Made by a program: the position numbers and the translations under genes
Shown: in pieces, positions 50,720-60,533 of the stretch
Layout of the letters: each line of letters opens with the position of its first letter
Position numbering within the stretch: the stretch's first letter is position 1
From: UBA9653 sp014859835
GTDB lineage: Archaea > Thermoplasmatota > Thermoplasmata > UBA10834
NCBI GenBank assembly: GCA_014859835.1
Contig: JACZKW010000104.1
Span: 52,326 to 116,325 of the forward strand
Direction: 5' to 3'
DNA: 64,000 nucleotides
The notes under the pieces: generated by a model
What the model was told of the DNA's origin: nothing
Database searches by the model: none
What the model saw: only the letters and a program-made list of their open reading frames with translations

Positions 50720-51130
50720 TTGAGGCTGAAACCTATCGCCACCGTAGTCAACACGGTGTCTGAAGACATTCGGGACTGGGATGAGGTGGAGTCAAGGCTC
50801 GTTTTCGAGAAGGAATATGTGCCTGGATTGTACAAGTTGGAGAGATTCAAGCACATATGGGTGATCTTCGGATTCCATAAGAAACGTGGATGGTCTGCCC
50901 GGGTGCATCCGATGCACGATCCAAATAGGCCATTAGTAGGTGTGTTCGCGACCAGATCGCCGAAGAGGCCGAACAGACTTGGCTTGACCCTCGTCGAACT
51001 GGTCAGTATCCGTGGCAACATAGTCAGGGTCAGAGGACTGGATGCATACAATGGAAGCCCGGTCTGGGACATAAAGCCATACGAGAAGGAGATAGTCTAT
51101 GACAGCCAGGACCGCCGGAAAAGTAGATAA
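50720..51130 (+). CDS. trmO: TrmO-like tRNA methyltransferase (TsaA/VirR family)
   Basis: A 136-aa protein of the TsaA-like beta-barrel family. TrmO methylates N6-threonylcarbamoyladenosine 37 in tRNA using SAM. Conserved are HIWVIFGFH, RVHPM, FATRSPKRPNRLGLT and GLDAYNGSPVWDIKPY. The start is TTG with CAGGG upstream. It lies between two synthetase genes, a tRNA-centred run. Confidence 0.87.
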   Translation: MRLKPIATVVNTVSEDIRDWDEVESRLVFEKEYVPGLYKLERFKHIWVIFGFHKKRGWSARVHPMHDPNRPLVGVFATRSPKRPNRLGLTLVELVSIRGNIVRVRGLDAYNGSPVWDIKPYEKEIVYDSQDRRKSR

Positions 51131-51155
51131 GCCGTATGCTCGATGAACCTCTGAC

Positions 51156-52685
51156 ATGGCAGACGAAGACGTCTTGGAACAACTCAGTTACTCCGAGAAG
51201 AAGGTCTTGAAGGCCTTGAATACGCTCAAGACGTCCACTCCCGAGAACATACAGAAAGAGGGCGGGTTCGACCAGGTGGTTGAGGTCATGAACGCAGCGT
51301 CATGGCTTCAGGCGAAGGGACTGGTCGAAATAAGAGAGGTAATACGCAAGAACTACTCGTTGAAGCGAAAGGATGTCGCTGCCAAGAAGCTGCCCGAAAG
51401 AGTCGTGCTCGAAGTCGTAATGCAAGATTTCGGAGGCAGGGTGTCCCTCGCCGATCTAAAGGCGTCGGGCAAATTGAAGATCGAAGATATCCAGATAGCG
51501 CTTGGATGGATCAAGAGGAAAGGTTGGGGAGATCTCACCAAAGAGGGCCCCGACACCATCGTCATAATGACTGACAAGGGCATGGCTGCCCTATCAGAGA
51601 AGGGCGATGATGAACTCACAATCGAGAGGCTTGCGACGAGCGAGCTATCGGAAGAGGATGCTCCAGAAGGAGTGCTCGAAGCGCTCAAACAACGCAAGGA
51701 CTTCTTGAATGAGAAGCATATCGTCATCAGGACGATAACGCTAACAGAAAAGGGAAGCGAACTTGCCGCTCGTCCTTTTGAGATGCGGGAAGAGGTCGCG
51801 CAGATCACGCCCGAGCTCATCCAATCAGGGAGATGGAGAGAGGTCAATCTTCGCAAGTACGATGTCAAGGCGTTCGCGCCAACCGCAGTCGGTGGGAGAA
51901 AGCATCCGATGACCATTCTCATCGACCGCGTAAGAGAAGCATTCCTCACAATGGGATTCACCGAGATACGAGGACAGTATGTGGAAAGCGCCTTCTGGAA
52001 CATGGACGTCCTCTTCACGGCTCAGGATCATCCCGCGAGAGAGATGCAGGATACATTCTATCTGAAGAACCCTGACAAGATAAATCTCACCAAGGACCGG
52101 GAACTCGTGGACATTGTCAAGCAGGTCCACGAGAACGGTTGGAAGACAGGCTCCCTCGGATGGAGATACGACTGGAAGATAGAGGAAGCGGAGAGGGCTC
52201 TGCTGAGGACACATTCGACGGTCAATACAGCGAGATACATCGCAGAGAATCCGGAGCTCCCGTTCAAGGTATTCTCCATTGGCAGGATATTCAGGAGCGA
52301 GGCGATGGACTCGACCCACCTTCCGGAATTCACACAGATAGAGGGCATCGTCTGCGAGGAAGGGGCCAACTTCAACATGCTGTGTGGTCTGCTCAAGGAA
52401 TTCTATAGACGCATGGGTATACCTGAAATGAGGATCAGACCGGCTTACTTCCCGTATACTGAACCATCCCTTGAAGTCGAGATACTGTGGAAGGGACAAT
52501 GGATGGAGCTTGGAGGAGCGGGCATCTTCAGGCCTGAGGTAACCGAACCTCTGGGTGTGAAAGAGCCAGTACTGGCATGGGGACTTGGATTGGAGCGGCT
52601 CGGAATGCTCCTATGGGGATTGGATGACATCAGGGACATCTATGTGTCGGACATAGACTGGTTGAGGAAGGCACCTCAAGTGTGA
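51156..52685 (+). CDS. pheS: Phenylalanyl-tRNA synthetase alpha subunit
   Basis: A 509-aa class II synthetase subunit. The N-terminal 200 residues contain winged-helix-like modules, as in archaeal and eukaryotic PheS. Motif 2 is FRSEAMDSTHLPEFTQIEG and motif 3 is GLGLERLGML. PheT is not adjacent, although the two are often paired elsewhere. It starts 26 bp after trmO. Confidence 0.95.
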   Translation: MADEDVLEQLSYSEKKVLKALNTLKTSTPENIQKEGGFDQVVEVMNAASWLQAKGLVEIREVIRKNYSLKRKDVAAKKLPERVVLEVVMQDFGGRVSLADLKASGKLKIEDIQIALGWIKRKGWGDLTKEGPDTIVIMTDKGMAALSEKGDDELTIERLATSELSEEDAPEGVLEALKQRKDFLNEKHIVIRTITLTEKGSELAARPFEMREEVAQITPELIQSGRWREVNLRKYDVKAFAPTAVGGRKHPMTILIDRVREAFLTMGFTEIRGQYVESAFWNMDVLFTAQDHPAREMQDTFYLKNPDKINLTKDRELVDIVKQVHENGWKTGSLGWRYDWKIEEAERALLRTHSTVNTARYIAENPELPFKVFSIGRIFRSEAMDSTHLPEFTQIEGIVCEEGANFNMLCGLLKEFYRRMGIPEMRIRPAYFPYTEPSLEVEILWKGQWMELGGAGIFRPEVTEPLGVKEPVLAWGLGLERLGMLLWGLDDIRDIYVSDIDWLRKAPQV

Positions 52686-52700
52686 ATTTTCTTATTCCGA

Positions 52701-52910
52701 TCAGAACTCTTTGATCTCGGCATTCCATAACGATGCATCTTCAATGTGAAGTAACGAGGGCACGAAGAATCCATATGCCATCACCACAGTCAACGTGATT
52801 CCAGCAGCAAGATACCAAATCGAGACCCCGACAGCGTCAGCATCCGGGCTGGTCACTACAAGGCCAATCAGCGCCATGGCAGTTGTTGAGCTCATGAGGA
52901 GGGAGAACAC
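52701..52910 (-). CDS. Small two-helix membrane protein
   Basis: A 69-aa hydrophobic ORF with likely membrane helices at about 12-25 and 30-52 and an acidic C-terminus. The start is GTG 52910, or ATG 52895. No family is recognised; support is only its hydrophobic pattern in an otherwise empty 339-bp gap (52686-53024) that also carries the promoter of the next gene. Confidence 0.4.
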   Translation of the reverse strand: MFSLLMSSTTAMALIGLVVTSPDADAVGVSIWYLAAGITLTVVMAYGFFVPSLLHIEDASLWNAEIKEF

Positions 52911-53024
52911 ACGCCCTGCATCTCAAATGAAGGCTTCTGCCCGTCAGGTGACAACATTCCAATTAATTAGCACTGAGATTGTGTGGACACCCATTGAGAA
53001 GTTTATATAGTTCTAGTTCAAGTC

Positions 53025-54749
53025 ATGAGTAAGGAAATGGTTGCCATGTCAGATGATATTCCTATTCCCACCAAACCGTTGAAGAGACAAGTATCCATCA
53101 TGAATTTGATACTTGCAACTGTATCAGTTGGAGTTGCCGCGATTCTTCTCACTGCAGTCGTGATGAGTCCGTCATTGTCACCACTAGCTTCAGTGCATGA
53201 TTCAGATGGAGATGGCCATGCAGACAGTACGGACGATTTTCCAGATGACCCATCAGAATGGTCCGATTCGGACGGGGACGGCGTAGGAGATTTTTCTGAC
53301 TATTTCCCGAATGACGTTTCTGAATGGAATGATGCTGATGATGACGGATACGGAGATAACTCAGACGAATTTCCAGAGGACGAGAATGAATGGGCAGATT
53401 CAGATGGCGATGGCGTGGGAGACAATTCTGATGACTTCCCCGACGACCCAGATGAATCCATAGATTCGGACGGAGATGGCGTCGGAGATGGCGAGGACGA
53501 ATTCCCTGAAGACTCGTCGGAGACATCCGACTCAGATGGTGACGGTGTTGGGGATAATGGGGACCTCTTCCCGGATGATCCGTACCAATCTGCTCCGACT
53601 GGAGAGTTCGAAGGATATAACTCGGTCTATTACTTCAACGAGATATACCTGTGGGTGATCAATATGAGCATTGACGCATCATGGAACGATATCACGATCT
53701 CGATCTCAGATGGATATCACGACTGCGCATGGGGGCCATCATCGGATGATCTGAGCCACGAACCGAATGATGTGTGGAACTATGGCAGCACGACCTTGGG
53801 CGACCTGGTCATCGATTTGGCGATCATGGATTACACCGCGGATGGCAACATGTCCCAAGGGGACGCACTATGGTTCACCGCCTATAATGTGGCCTTCCGA
53901 TACGGCACGGATTATGTTGTCTCAGCGATATACGAGCCGGCTGGAGTAACTATCGCCGATTATACATGCAGGGAAGATCTGCTCTATTGCCCGTATCTCT
54001 CAGTCGATGGTGAGATGCTAGCAGACGGCGTGATGTTCACCGTCTTGGGAATCAGTACAGAGATAATCTGGTCTGACCTAGAAGTGGCACTTTCCGACGA
54101 GGAGGATACCGTCACCTGGAACATGTTGTCAGAAGATGATCTGAATGACGAACCTGAGGACTCGCAAGATTACGGACCGAGGGTGCTCGGAGATATCGTG
54201 GTAAGACTCACCGTTGTAGATGTCGATGGGAACGGGTATGCGAGTGTTTTCGATCACTTCATCCTCAACACCGATTCCTTCGAAGACGATACTCTGTACA
54301 CAATCGCTTTCATCTATGAACCGCTCGACGAGATCATGTCAGAGGACCTCTTCACAACCGGTGGAACGACGGTCACGCCGACAACACAGTTGACGAAGTC
54401 GACCATCACAAATGGCATAAAATTGACTTTCGCAGCGATTAGCGAGACCACACAATGGACCGATGTCACGATACTCATCTCGGATGGCTCCAATACCGCT
54501 GCCTGGATCAATATCACATCGGAAGACCTGACTGGTGGGGCAGGCACCAGGCACAACTACGCATCCGTAACGCTCGGGTCACTCATCGTATGGCTGAACA
54601 TCACAGATCTCTCAGGGAATGGGTATCTAAACCAGGGGGATTACATGTCGTTGACGGCGAACTCGTTCGCATCGACGACAACATACACGGTGACGGTGAT
54701 CTTCGAACCGACAGCATGCGAGATGACCCATATCAATTTCAACGGTTGA
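53025..54749 (+). CDS. Thrombospondin type 3 repeat surface protein with three beta modules
   Basis: A 574-aa envelope protein. A hydrophobic helix at about 25-48, preceded by Lys-Arg, anchors or exports it. Six acidic repeats of 22 residues (59-190) with DSDGDGVGD-type calcium loops follow. Three homologous modules of about 115 residues then fill 193-574, each with an ISDG-like start, a YG/YA-x-xxLGD step, then a DGNG(Y/M) turn and an IYEP/IFEP end. Calcium-stabilised stalk plus binding heads is a reasonable reading. TATA TTTATATAG at 53002-53010 is only about 20 bp before ATG 53025, so ATG 53037 or 53046 may be the real start. Confidence 0.78.
   Translation: MSKEMVAMSDDIPIPTKPLKRQVSIMNLILATVSVGVAAILLTAVVMSPSLSPLASVHDSDGDGHADSTDDFPDDPSEWSDSDGDGVGDFSDYFPNDVSEWNDADDDGYGDNSDEFPEDENEWADSDGDGVGDNSDDFPDDPDESIDSDGDGVGDGEDEFPEDSSETSDSDGDGVGDNGDLFPDDPYQSAPTGEFEGYNSVYYFNEIYLWVINMSIDASWNDITISISDGYHDCAWGPSSDDLSHEPNDVWNYGSTTLGDLVIDLAIMDYTADGNMSQGDALWFTAYNVAFRYGTDYVVSAIYEPAGVTIADYTCREDLLYCPYLSVDGEMLADGVMFTVLGISTEIIWSDLEVALSDEEDTVTWNMLSEDDLNDEPEDSQDYGPRVLGDIVVRLTVVDVDGNGYASVFDHFILNTDSFEDDTLYTIAFIYEPLDEIMSEDLFTTGGTTVTPTTQLTKSTITNGIKLTFAAISETTQWTDVTILISDGSNTAAWINITSEDLTGGAGTRHNYASVTLGSLIVWLNITDLSGNGYLNQGDYMSLTANSFASTTTYTVTVIFEPTACEMTHINFNG
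53199..53594 (+). repeat. Six tandem 66-bp calcium-loop repeats
   Basis: Six in-frame units of 66 bp, each encoding a DxDxDGxxD loop followed by a DxFPxD segment. Units have diverged at DNA level, so the array is old or under selection at protein level rather than a recent expansion. Confidence 0.85.
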
Positions 54750-54773
54750 TCCAGACCGAGGCGAATGAACACG

Positions 54774-57197
54774 TCAGAGCTTGCCCAAGGCCGTCTCTAT
54801 CATAGCCGTCAGGTCGGCTGATCCGGAGCGTTCTGACAGCTCTTTCGCATCTTCGAGACAGCGTCTTGCCCGATCACATTCACCCTTGTCCATCAACATG
54901 ATACCGAGTTCCATCTTCCTCTTGCCAAGAAGCCTCGGTGCTTCGACATCCTTGAGGGCTGCGAGACTCTCCAGGTAGTACTCCTCGCTGGTCACAAAAT
55001 CACCCATCAGTTGAGACGACTTGCCCAGGTTCGCATATGCTAACGACATTCCCAATCTGTCGTTCAATTCGGTGAAGACTTCTAGCGCGTTGAAACAATG
55101 TTCCTTGGCTGATGCCGGGTCGCCGATCTTGGCCAAGAGCTCCGACAGAGATGATTGTGCATATGCTCTCGTGCGAGGCTGCCCGGTCTCCGTCGCCAAC
55201 TTCACTGCGTTCTCCAGATGTAGCCTCGCCTCTGCATGCTTGCCCAGATGAGCGCATGCGGCACCCATGTTCACATACACATTGGCAAGGTCTACTGGGC
55301 CGAACCCGGCCGCACACTTCGAGAAATGCGAGATCGCCTCCTCGTATAGACCACGACCGATGAAGACATTCCCGAGCTCGAGATGGGCCATGAGCATACC
55401 TTTTGAATCCATGACCGACATCGAGTCGCGAGCGCTCGATTCGAGCAGCTCCTGTGCCCGTTCATAGTTGCCCAACTTACTCTCAACCACGCCCTCACCA
55501 CGGAGGGCTTTTGCCCTTTGGGCTGGCAGGTCCTGAGAGCAGTCGAGTGCTTCGGAGAACAACCGCGATGCTTGTTCAAGATCCCCTTGTTTGCTCCGGA
55601 TCTTCCCTAGCTCGATCAGTGACTCGGCTCGCACGGAACCATTATCGCATCTAGAAAGCTCTTCGAGGAGATGCGTCGATGCGGAATACTCGCCGACCTT
55701 GTTCGCGGCCTTAGCCTTAAGCAGCGTGACCGACTGGACATACTTCGGTTTCTGCGGAATGAAATCCCTTAGAACCAACCACAATTGCTGGACGTTTCCA
55801 TTTTCCATGAGAGACTCACCGAGCCTCGACATCATGATCTCCGATTCCAGGTGCCTGTTCGCACGGATCAGATGATGTAACCTCTCGGGGTCGTCTCCCA
55901 CCTTGATGTAATAATCGGCGGCCACGCTGTGCCAGGATGTGCGGATATCAGACGGCATCGAATCATAAACGAAGCTCTGCAACGAGGAATGTATCTCGAA
56001 ACGGCCGGGGGCCACCTCGCGGAGCATGGAACCCTTCCGAACCTGTCGGAGGTCCTTCGGTATCGCCTCGGCAGGAAAAGGTCTGTTGAATACCGAGGCA
56101 AATTGCAGTAGGGATTTCTCCTGGTCAGAGAGATCAGCGTAAAACTCCTCCTCGAGGAATTTGGATATCTGTGATTTGGCTTCGCTGAGACCCGAGACAG
56201 TTATCATCTCAAGGGAGAGAGGATGACCCTTGGTCAGAGAGGCGAGCTGTTTCGCCACGTCGCCTTTGATGCCGCGGTCTTCTAGTAGCCTGAGTGACGC
56301 CCTCTGATCGAGCCCGTCGAGATCAACCTCACACACCTCGTTCCTGGCCACGACATCGGACTTGTCGTAGAATCGTGTGACACCCTCAGAGGTCATGATG
56401 ATCTTCGCAGATCCACTGCTGTGCCTGAACATCATGAAGAAATCAAAGAGATTATTGGAAGCGTCGGCATCATCGAATATGAATGTGAATCCGTTCTCAG
56501 AAAGTTCCTCGTTGAGGAGAACGCTGAGTTCGCCGAGCTCAGCCTTCCCCGAGGTCAGATAAGCGGACAATTTCCGACATCCATTGTCTGAGAAGAATCT
56601 GGCCAACGAATCAATCAGAGTCTTCGCTACATCCCAGGGTTTCACAGAGTGCCAAAATACTCTCTGTCCTGTGAGCTCCGATGCGACCTTCGCAACGAGC
56701 GTCGTCTTGCCGATCCCGGCGATACCTTTCACGCAGACGATCTTGCTGGTAGAATCAGACATCGCAGCGTGCATGGATGCGATTTCCCTCTCCCGCCCAT
56801 AGAATGACTTGATCGATGGTAGCGGAGAGGATTTCCTGGTAGCTCTGGTCTTCGCACCATTCGTCATCGGGACTACCTTCGACGGGTCGACCATCGGGTC
56901 GATTCCGTTATCCTTCACGTACTGAAGGATCGTCGCGCCATTTGATTTGCCCCCATGAGTGAGGAAATACGCCTTCCGCCTCGTCTTGCCTCTCTTGACA
57001 TGCGAAAGACGCTCGTCGATCAATCCCGTGGACTTGAGCTTCTTGAGTTCGATCGCCGCGTGCGCACGGGATATGGAGCATGCCTGAGATATTCCGTCCT
57101 GAGTCACGTCGAACGGAACCTCGAACTTGTCCTCGTGCTTGACATATTGGTTCAGATGGAATATGATCCTCTCAGAAACTGTTAGTGTTCCACCCAT
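54774..57197 (-). CDS. STAND-type NTPase regulator: winged helix, NTPase, TPR
   Basis: An 807-aa signalling protein. A winged-helix domain (about 1-80) with SISRAHAAIELKKL leads into an NTPase of the STAND/NB-ARC type: Walker A GIAGIGKTT (158-166), Walker B FIFDDAD (239-245). A linker and at least seven TPR-like repeats (about 480-805) with AxxxLGxxxxA patterns complete it. Such proteins are ligand-triggered switches that act as transcription regulators or in defence. The N-terminal DNA-binding domain favours regulation. TATA CTTTATATAAC (57223-57233) predicts a nearly leaderless transcript. It is monocistronic. Confidence 0.85.
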   Translation of the reverse strand: MGGTLTVSERIIFHLNQYVKHEDKFEVPFDVTQDGISQACSISRAHAAIELKKLKSTGLIDERLSHVKRGKTRRKAYFLTHGGKSNGATILQYVKDNGIDPMVDPSKVVPMTNGAKTRATRKSSPLPSIKSFYGREREIASMHAAMSDSTSKIVCVKGIAGIGKTTLVAKVASELTGQRVFWHSVKPWDVAKTLIDSLARFFSDNGCRKLSAYLTSGKAELGELSVLLNEELSENGFTFIFDDADASNNLFDFFMMFRHSSGSAKIIMTSEGVTRFYDKSDVVARNEVCEVDLDGLDQRASLRLLEDRGIKGDVAKQLASLTKGHPLSLEMITVSGLSEAKSQISKFLEEEFYADLSDQEKSLLQFASVFNRPFPAEAIPKDLRQVRKGSMLREVAPGRFEIHSSLQSFVYDSMPSDIRTSWHSVAADYYIKVGDDPERLHHLIRANRHLESEIMMSRLGESLMENGNVQQLWLVLRDFIPQKPKYVQSVTLLKAKAANKVGEYSASTHLLEELSRCDNGSVRAESLIELGKIRSKQGDLEQASRLFSEALDCSQDLPAQRAKALRGEGVVESKLGNYERAQELLESSARDSMSVMDSKGMLMAHLELGNVFIGRGLYEEAISHFSKCAAGFGPVDLANVYVNMGAACAHLGKHAEARLHLENAVKLATETGQPRTRAYAQSSLSELLAKIGDPASAKEHCFNALEVFTELNDRLGMSLAYANLGKSSQLMGDFVTSEEYYLESLAALKDVEAPRLLGKRKMELGIMLMDKGECDRARRCLEDAKELSERSGSADLTAMIETALGKL

Positions 57198-57311
57198 GCA
57201 ACTGAATAATCTAAAAACCCGTTATATAAAGGCGATTATCACATGCAATCCGTGTTTCTCAATTCTGCCATGATACGGAGGAGTCTTCATTGCCTTCTTG
57301 AAGTGAATAAA

Positions 57312-58592
57312 TCAATCGTTCGATGACGGGGGCGTTTCCTCATGGACGAGGAAGTGCACCATCGATATCGTGAATATGCCCACGAGCCCCGAGAGCAGGA
57401 ATGGGATCATCGTACCGTCGAAAGGCGATGGGAGCCCGAAATCCCTTCCCTGGAAAGTATCCCAAAGGAATCCGCCGAGCGGTGCACCTATCACCGATCC
57501 CATGTTGGTCATCGATTCGAGCAATCCGATCAATCTCCCGCGGACGTTCTCGGGGACAATGTCTGCCTGCAGCGCCCTCAAGGCAGGCGATGATACCTGG
57601 AAGGCCATGCTCCTGCAGGCCAGCATTACAACGACAACCGCGAGGACTGGACTGAGCGGCAGGAGCATCGTGGCGATGAATGCGACGTATCCCCCCATGA
57701 CAAACATCCGTTTCTTCCCGACGCGATCCGCCAACCGGCCAGATGGAAGCGCGACCAACGCCCCCAACCCCATGGCCACCCCCATCAGTATCGATATGAC
57801 ACCTGCGCCCATAGAAAAGCGGAACGCGAGGAACAGGACCACCAGAGGCCCGATGCTCGCAAACGAGAAGCCTTCCATCATCGCGTTCGCATACAGTATC
57901 TTCAGATGACGGAGCCTTTTGGGTTCTAGCCCTTCGGGACGAATCAACTCCCGCAATCTGAGTTTCTTCTTGGTCCGATCGGCTGCCTTCGCATCGGTCA
58001 CCTTGCGCCACACGAGTATGGCAGCTATGACGGAGAGTGCCGCCGTGAAGTAGAATGGGAGTCTGAAAGCTTCCTGGTCTGTGTAACCCATATATTCACT
58101 GGCGAGTATGAATAGAGAACCGCCGACGAACGGTCCCACGACGAACCCCAGGTTGGATGCCATCACGATTTTGCCCATGGAAGCGCCCCGCTTGTTGGCA
58201 GGTGTGGAGTCGATGACCAATGCTTCCGTGACCGGCCAGACCATGGCGCTGGCCACGCCCTGGAACCCTCTCACGAAAATCAGGCCGACCCAGGAGTTCG
58301 GGATGACGAACAGGATCGCCAGCACCGCATACAGGATGGTTCCGAAGAGGATCATCGGTTTCCTGCCCAAGCGGTCTGATAGGTTGCCGAACGTGGTCGC
58401 GAAGAGCGCTCTGGTGAGGACGAACGATGAGAAGAGGATGCCGACCTCCAGTCCGCCTCCACCAAGGAGTTCCACATAAGTGGGGAAGAGTGGCAGGATC
58501 AAGCCAAAGCCCAGGCTGATGATGAAATCGAGGCCGGCGAGGTAATTGACATTTCGCCTCGCTGCATCCGCATCGAGCAATGGCGAGCTCAA
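57312..58592 (-). CDS. MFS transporter
   Basis: A 426-aa major facilitator protein with about 12 membrane helices. The loop 2-3 motif GNLSDRLGRKP and its repeat GRLADRVGKKR are intact, and a basic cytosolic loop (about 205-235) lies between halves. It looks like a drug or metabolite exporter; the substrate is not predictable. The start is TTG 58592, 25 bp after metE on the same strand. Confidence 0.87.
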   Translation of the reverse strand: MSSPLLDADAARRNVNYLAGLDFIISLGFGLILPLFPTYVELLGGGGLEVGILFSSFVLTRALFATTFGNLSDRLGRKPMILFGTILYAVLAILFVIPNSWVGLIFVRGFQGVASAMVWPVTEALVIDSTPANKRGASMGKIVMASNLGFVVGPFVGGSLFILASEYMGYTDQEAFRLPFYFTAALSVIAAILVWRKVTDAKAADRTKKKLRLRELIRPEGLEPKRLRHLKILYANAMMEGFSFASIGPLVVLFLAFRFSMGAGVISILMGVAMGLGALVALPSGRLADRVGKKRMFVMGGYVAFIATMLLPLSPVLAVVVVMLACRSMAFQVSSPALRALQADIVPENVRGRLIGLLESMTNMGSVIGAPLGGFLWDTFQGRDFGLPSPFDGTMIPFLLSGLVGIFTISMVHFLVHEETPPSSND

Positions 58593-58617
58593 GTCAATCA
58601 GACCATGTTCCAGAGGG

Positions 58618-59544
58618 TCAGTGGGAAAGCTCCGCTCCGGCCCTCATGTTCTTAAGGATGATTGGGACAAGGTCCTTTTTTGTTGCCCTCAAACCACAGT
58701 CCGGGTGGATGTACTCGATGTTCTCCCACCCGATGCAATCGGCTATCTGGCCGAGCTTCGTCTTGACCGTGTCCGTTGAATCGATTTCCTTCTCGGACAA
58801 AGGGGTGACCGAGATGCATCCTGCACCCAGAGTCATCGTGTGGTCTTCGAACGACTTCTGGTCTATGTGCTCGATATTCCTCTTCTCGGTTTGGCCCGAG
58901 AACGCGAAGCTCAGTGTGGACACATTCTCCAGTCCTAGGAGATGGTTCACGATATCGAATCGTCCGATATAGCCGCAGACATGCAAGCTGACATGGTTCC
59001 GTGGCAACCCTTCTGCGATCCTATCGATCAGAGCCACTCTGGCAGGCAAGTCCTTGAACCCCTGAGAGAGGAAGGGCTCGTCTATCTGCACATGGGCCCC
59101 TCTGTCGATCAATGACTCCGCTATGGGTATGAGGGCTGAGGCGATGTCCTCATAGAGCGTGAAATCAAGGAGCCCGCGGTAATGCGACTCGATCTTCCTC
59201 GAGGCGCACGTCATACCCAAAGTAGTCGGACCGGTCAGGGCGATCTTGACGGTGGTGTCGGGGAACCTTCTGAGGATGGTGTCCAGGTCCTTGACCTTCG
59301 AGAACTCCTCGGGTCTTCCCCGAAGGCGGATCTTGCCCGATACGACAGGGAGACCGTTCTTCACATCGAGGCCTTGGAACGACTCGGCGAAATACGATAC
59401 CATGTCTGACCGCTGCTCGCCGTCGGTGAGCAGATCCAGGCCCATGCTCTGCTGGAATTCTATCGCATTCACGAGAGCGTCTTCGATGTCTTCCGCGAAT
59501 CTTGGAAGACTTCCGATCGTAGTGGTCCTAAGTGGCGCTGGCAT
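58618..59544 (-). CDS. metE: Core methionine synthase (MetE C-terminal-like)
   Basis: A 308-aa cobalamin-independent methionine synthase catalytic domain without the N-terminal half found in bacterial MetE. Zinc ligands appear as LHVCG (His, Cys) and HPDCGLR (Cys), with a Glu between. Substrate-side GPTTL and the QIDEP block are intact. Archaeal core enzymes of this type take methyl groups from a corrinoid protein rather than folate. ATG 59544 is chosen over TTG 59547. Confidence 0.87.
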   Translation of the reverse strand: MPAPLRTTTIGSLPRFAEDIEDALVNAIEFQQSMGLDLLTDGEQRSDMVSYFAESFQGLDVKNGLPVVSGKIRLRGRPEEFSKVKDLDTILRRFPDTTVKIALTGPTTLGMTCASRKIESHYRGLLDFTLYEDIASALIPIAESLIDRGAHVQIDEPFLSQGFKDLPARVALIDRIAEGLPRNHVSLHVCGYIGRFDIVNHLLGLENVSTLSFAFSGQTEKRNIEHIDQKSFEDHTMTLGAGCISVTPLSEKEIDSTDTVKTKLGQIADCIGWENIEYIHPDCGLRATKKDLVPIILKNMRAGAELSH

Positions 59545-59707
59545 CAAACGGGTCTAGCAGAATAAGGATATAAGGCATTTTCCTGACTAGATAAGTCCGG
59601 GGTGGACGGATATCGCGGATCGTATCCTTCGCCTGAAGAGTGGCTTCTCCTTTTCGATGGTTATGGCAAGTGAAAGTGTTATTGCGGATATCGTCGGTGA
59701 GGTATGC

Positions 59708-60532
59708 GTGAAGATCATAGTCACTTCCTCCGAGGACAATGCTTCGATGAACATCAGATCCAGACTCCTTGAAAGGTCTGGATGGTTAGAGGGCGGCATG
59801 TTCGAGGAGCACCCGATCCTCCGCAGAGACGATTTCGCGATGGTCCAGGTAGATCGCATACACCTGGACGAGGATAACATCGATGATCGGGTTTCGAAAG
59901 TTCTAGGATGTGAGACAGAGGTCGTCATATTCGCTTCCAGGCACAAGGCCGCGTCCAAGATACCAACACTGACGGTCCATCCGATCGGCAATTATTCTTC
60001 TGCGGATTTCGGAGGGAAGAGCGGCACTCTGTGCAGGACGCATCCGGGCTTCATGACATCCGCTTTAAGATGCCTCTCGAGGGAGGCGCAGGGCATGGGA
60101 TTCGATGTTTCGTTCGAGACCACACACCACGGTCCGCTGCTCCTCACCGCACCTGCGTTTTACATCGAGATAGGAAGCTACGAGGAACTCTGGGGAAGAG
60201 AGGATGCAGCGGAAGCCATAGCGACATCGATACTTTCTGTGTCAGATGATGGATACCCATCCGTCATTGGAGTCGGCGGGGGGCATTACGCACCGAGATA
60301 CACGGACATCGCCTTGTCCAGAAAGGTCTCGATAGGCCATATGGCAGCCAACTACGCACTCGATTCGTTGAGCGATGAGATGATATTGCAGATGGATCAG
60401 AAGAGCGACGATGCGAAGATCGTCTACTTCCACAAGAAGAGCATGTCGAAACCGATCTACAGGGGTCTGAGCGAGAGGTTCGCTGCGCTCGGGATCAGGG
60501 AAGTGAGGAGTGAGGAATTCGAGCCGCTCTGA
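59708..60532 (+). CDS. dtdA: D-aminoacyl-tRNA deacylase (archaeal DtdA/DTD2)
   Basis: A 274-aa zinc enzyme freeing tRNAs from D-amino acids. Family blocks IIVTSSEDNASMNI, HPIGNY, FETTHHGP and GVGGGHYAPR contain the conserved His residues. GTG 59708 follows GGTGAGG and matches the family start; ATG 59657 would add unrelated residues. It ends 1 bp from the convergent pyrH. Confidence 0.9.
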   Translation: MKIIVTSSEDNASMNIRSRLLERSGWLEGGMFEEHPILRRDDFAMVQVDRIHLDEDNIDDRVSKVLGCETEVVIFASRHKAASKIPTLTVHPIGNYSSADFGGKSGTLCRTHPGFMTSALRCLSREAQGMGFDVSFETTHHGPLLLTAPAFYIEIGSYEELWGREDAAEAIATSILSVSDDGYPSVIGVGGGHYAPRYTDIALSRKVSIGHMAANYALDSLSDEMILQMDQKSDDAKIVYFHKKSMSKPIYRGLSERFAALGIREVRSEEFEPL

Positions 60533-60533
60533 A

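Noticed and set aside
53199..53594. CRISPR-like or satellite array
   Set aside because: The repeats are in frame, protein-coding calcium loops with no constant spacer; no CRISPR array is seen anywhere in the window.
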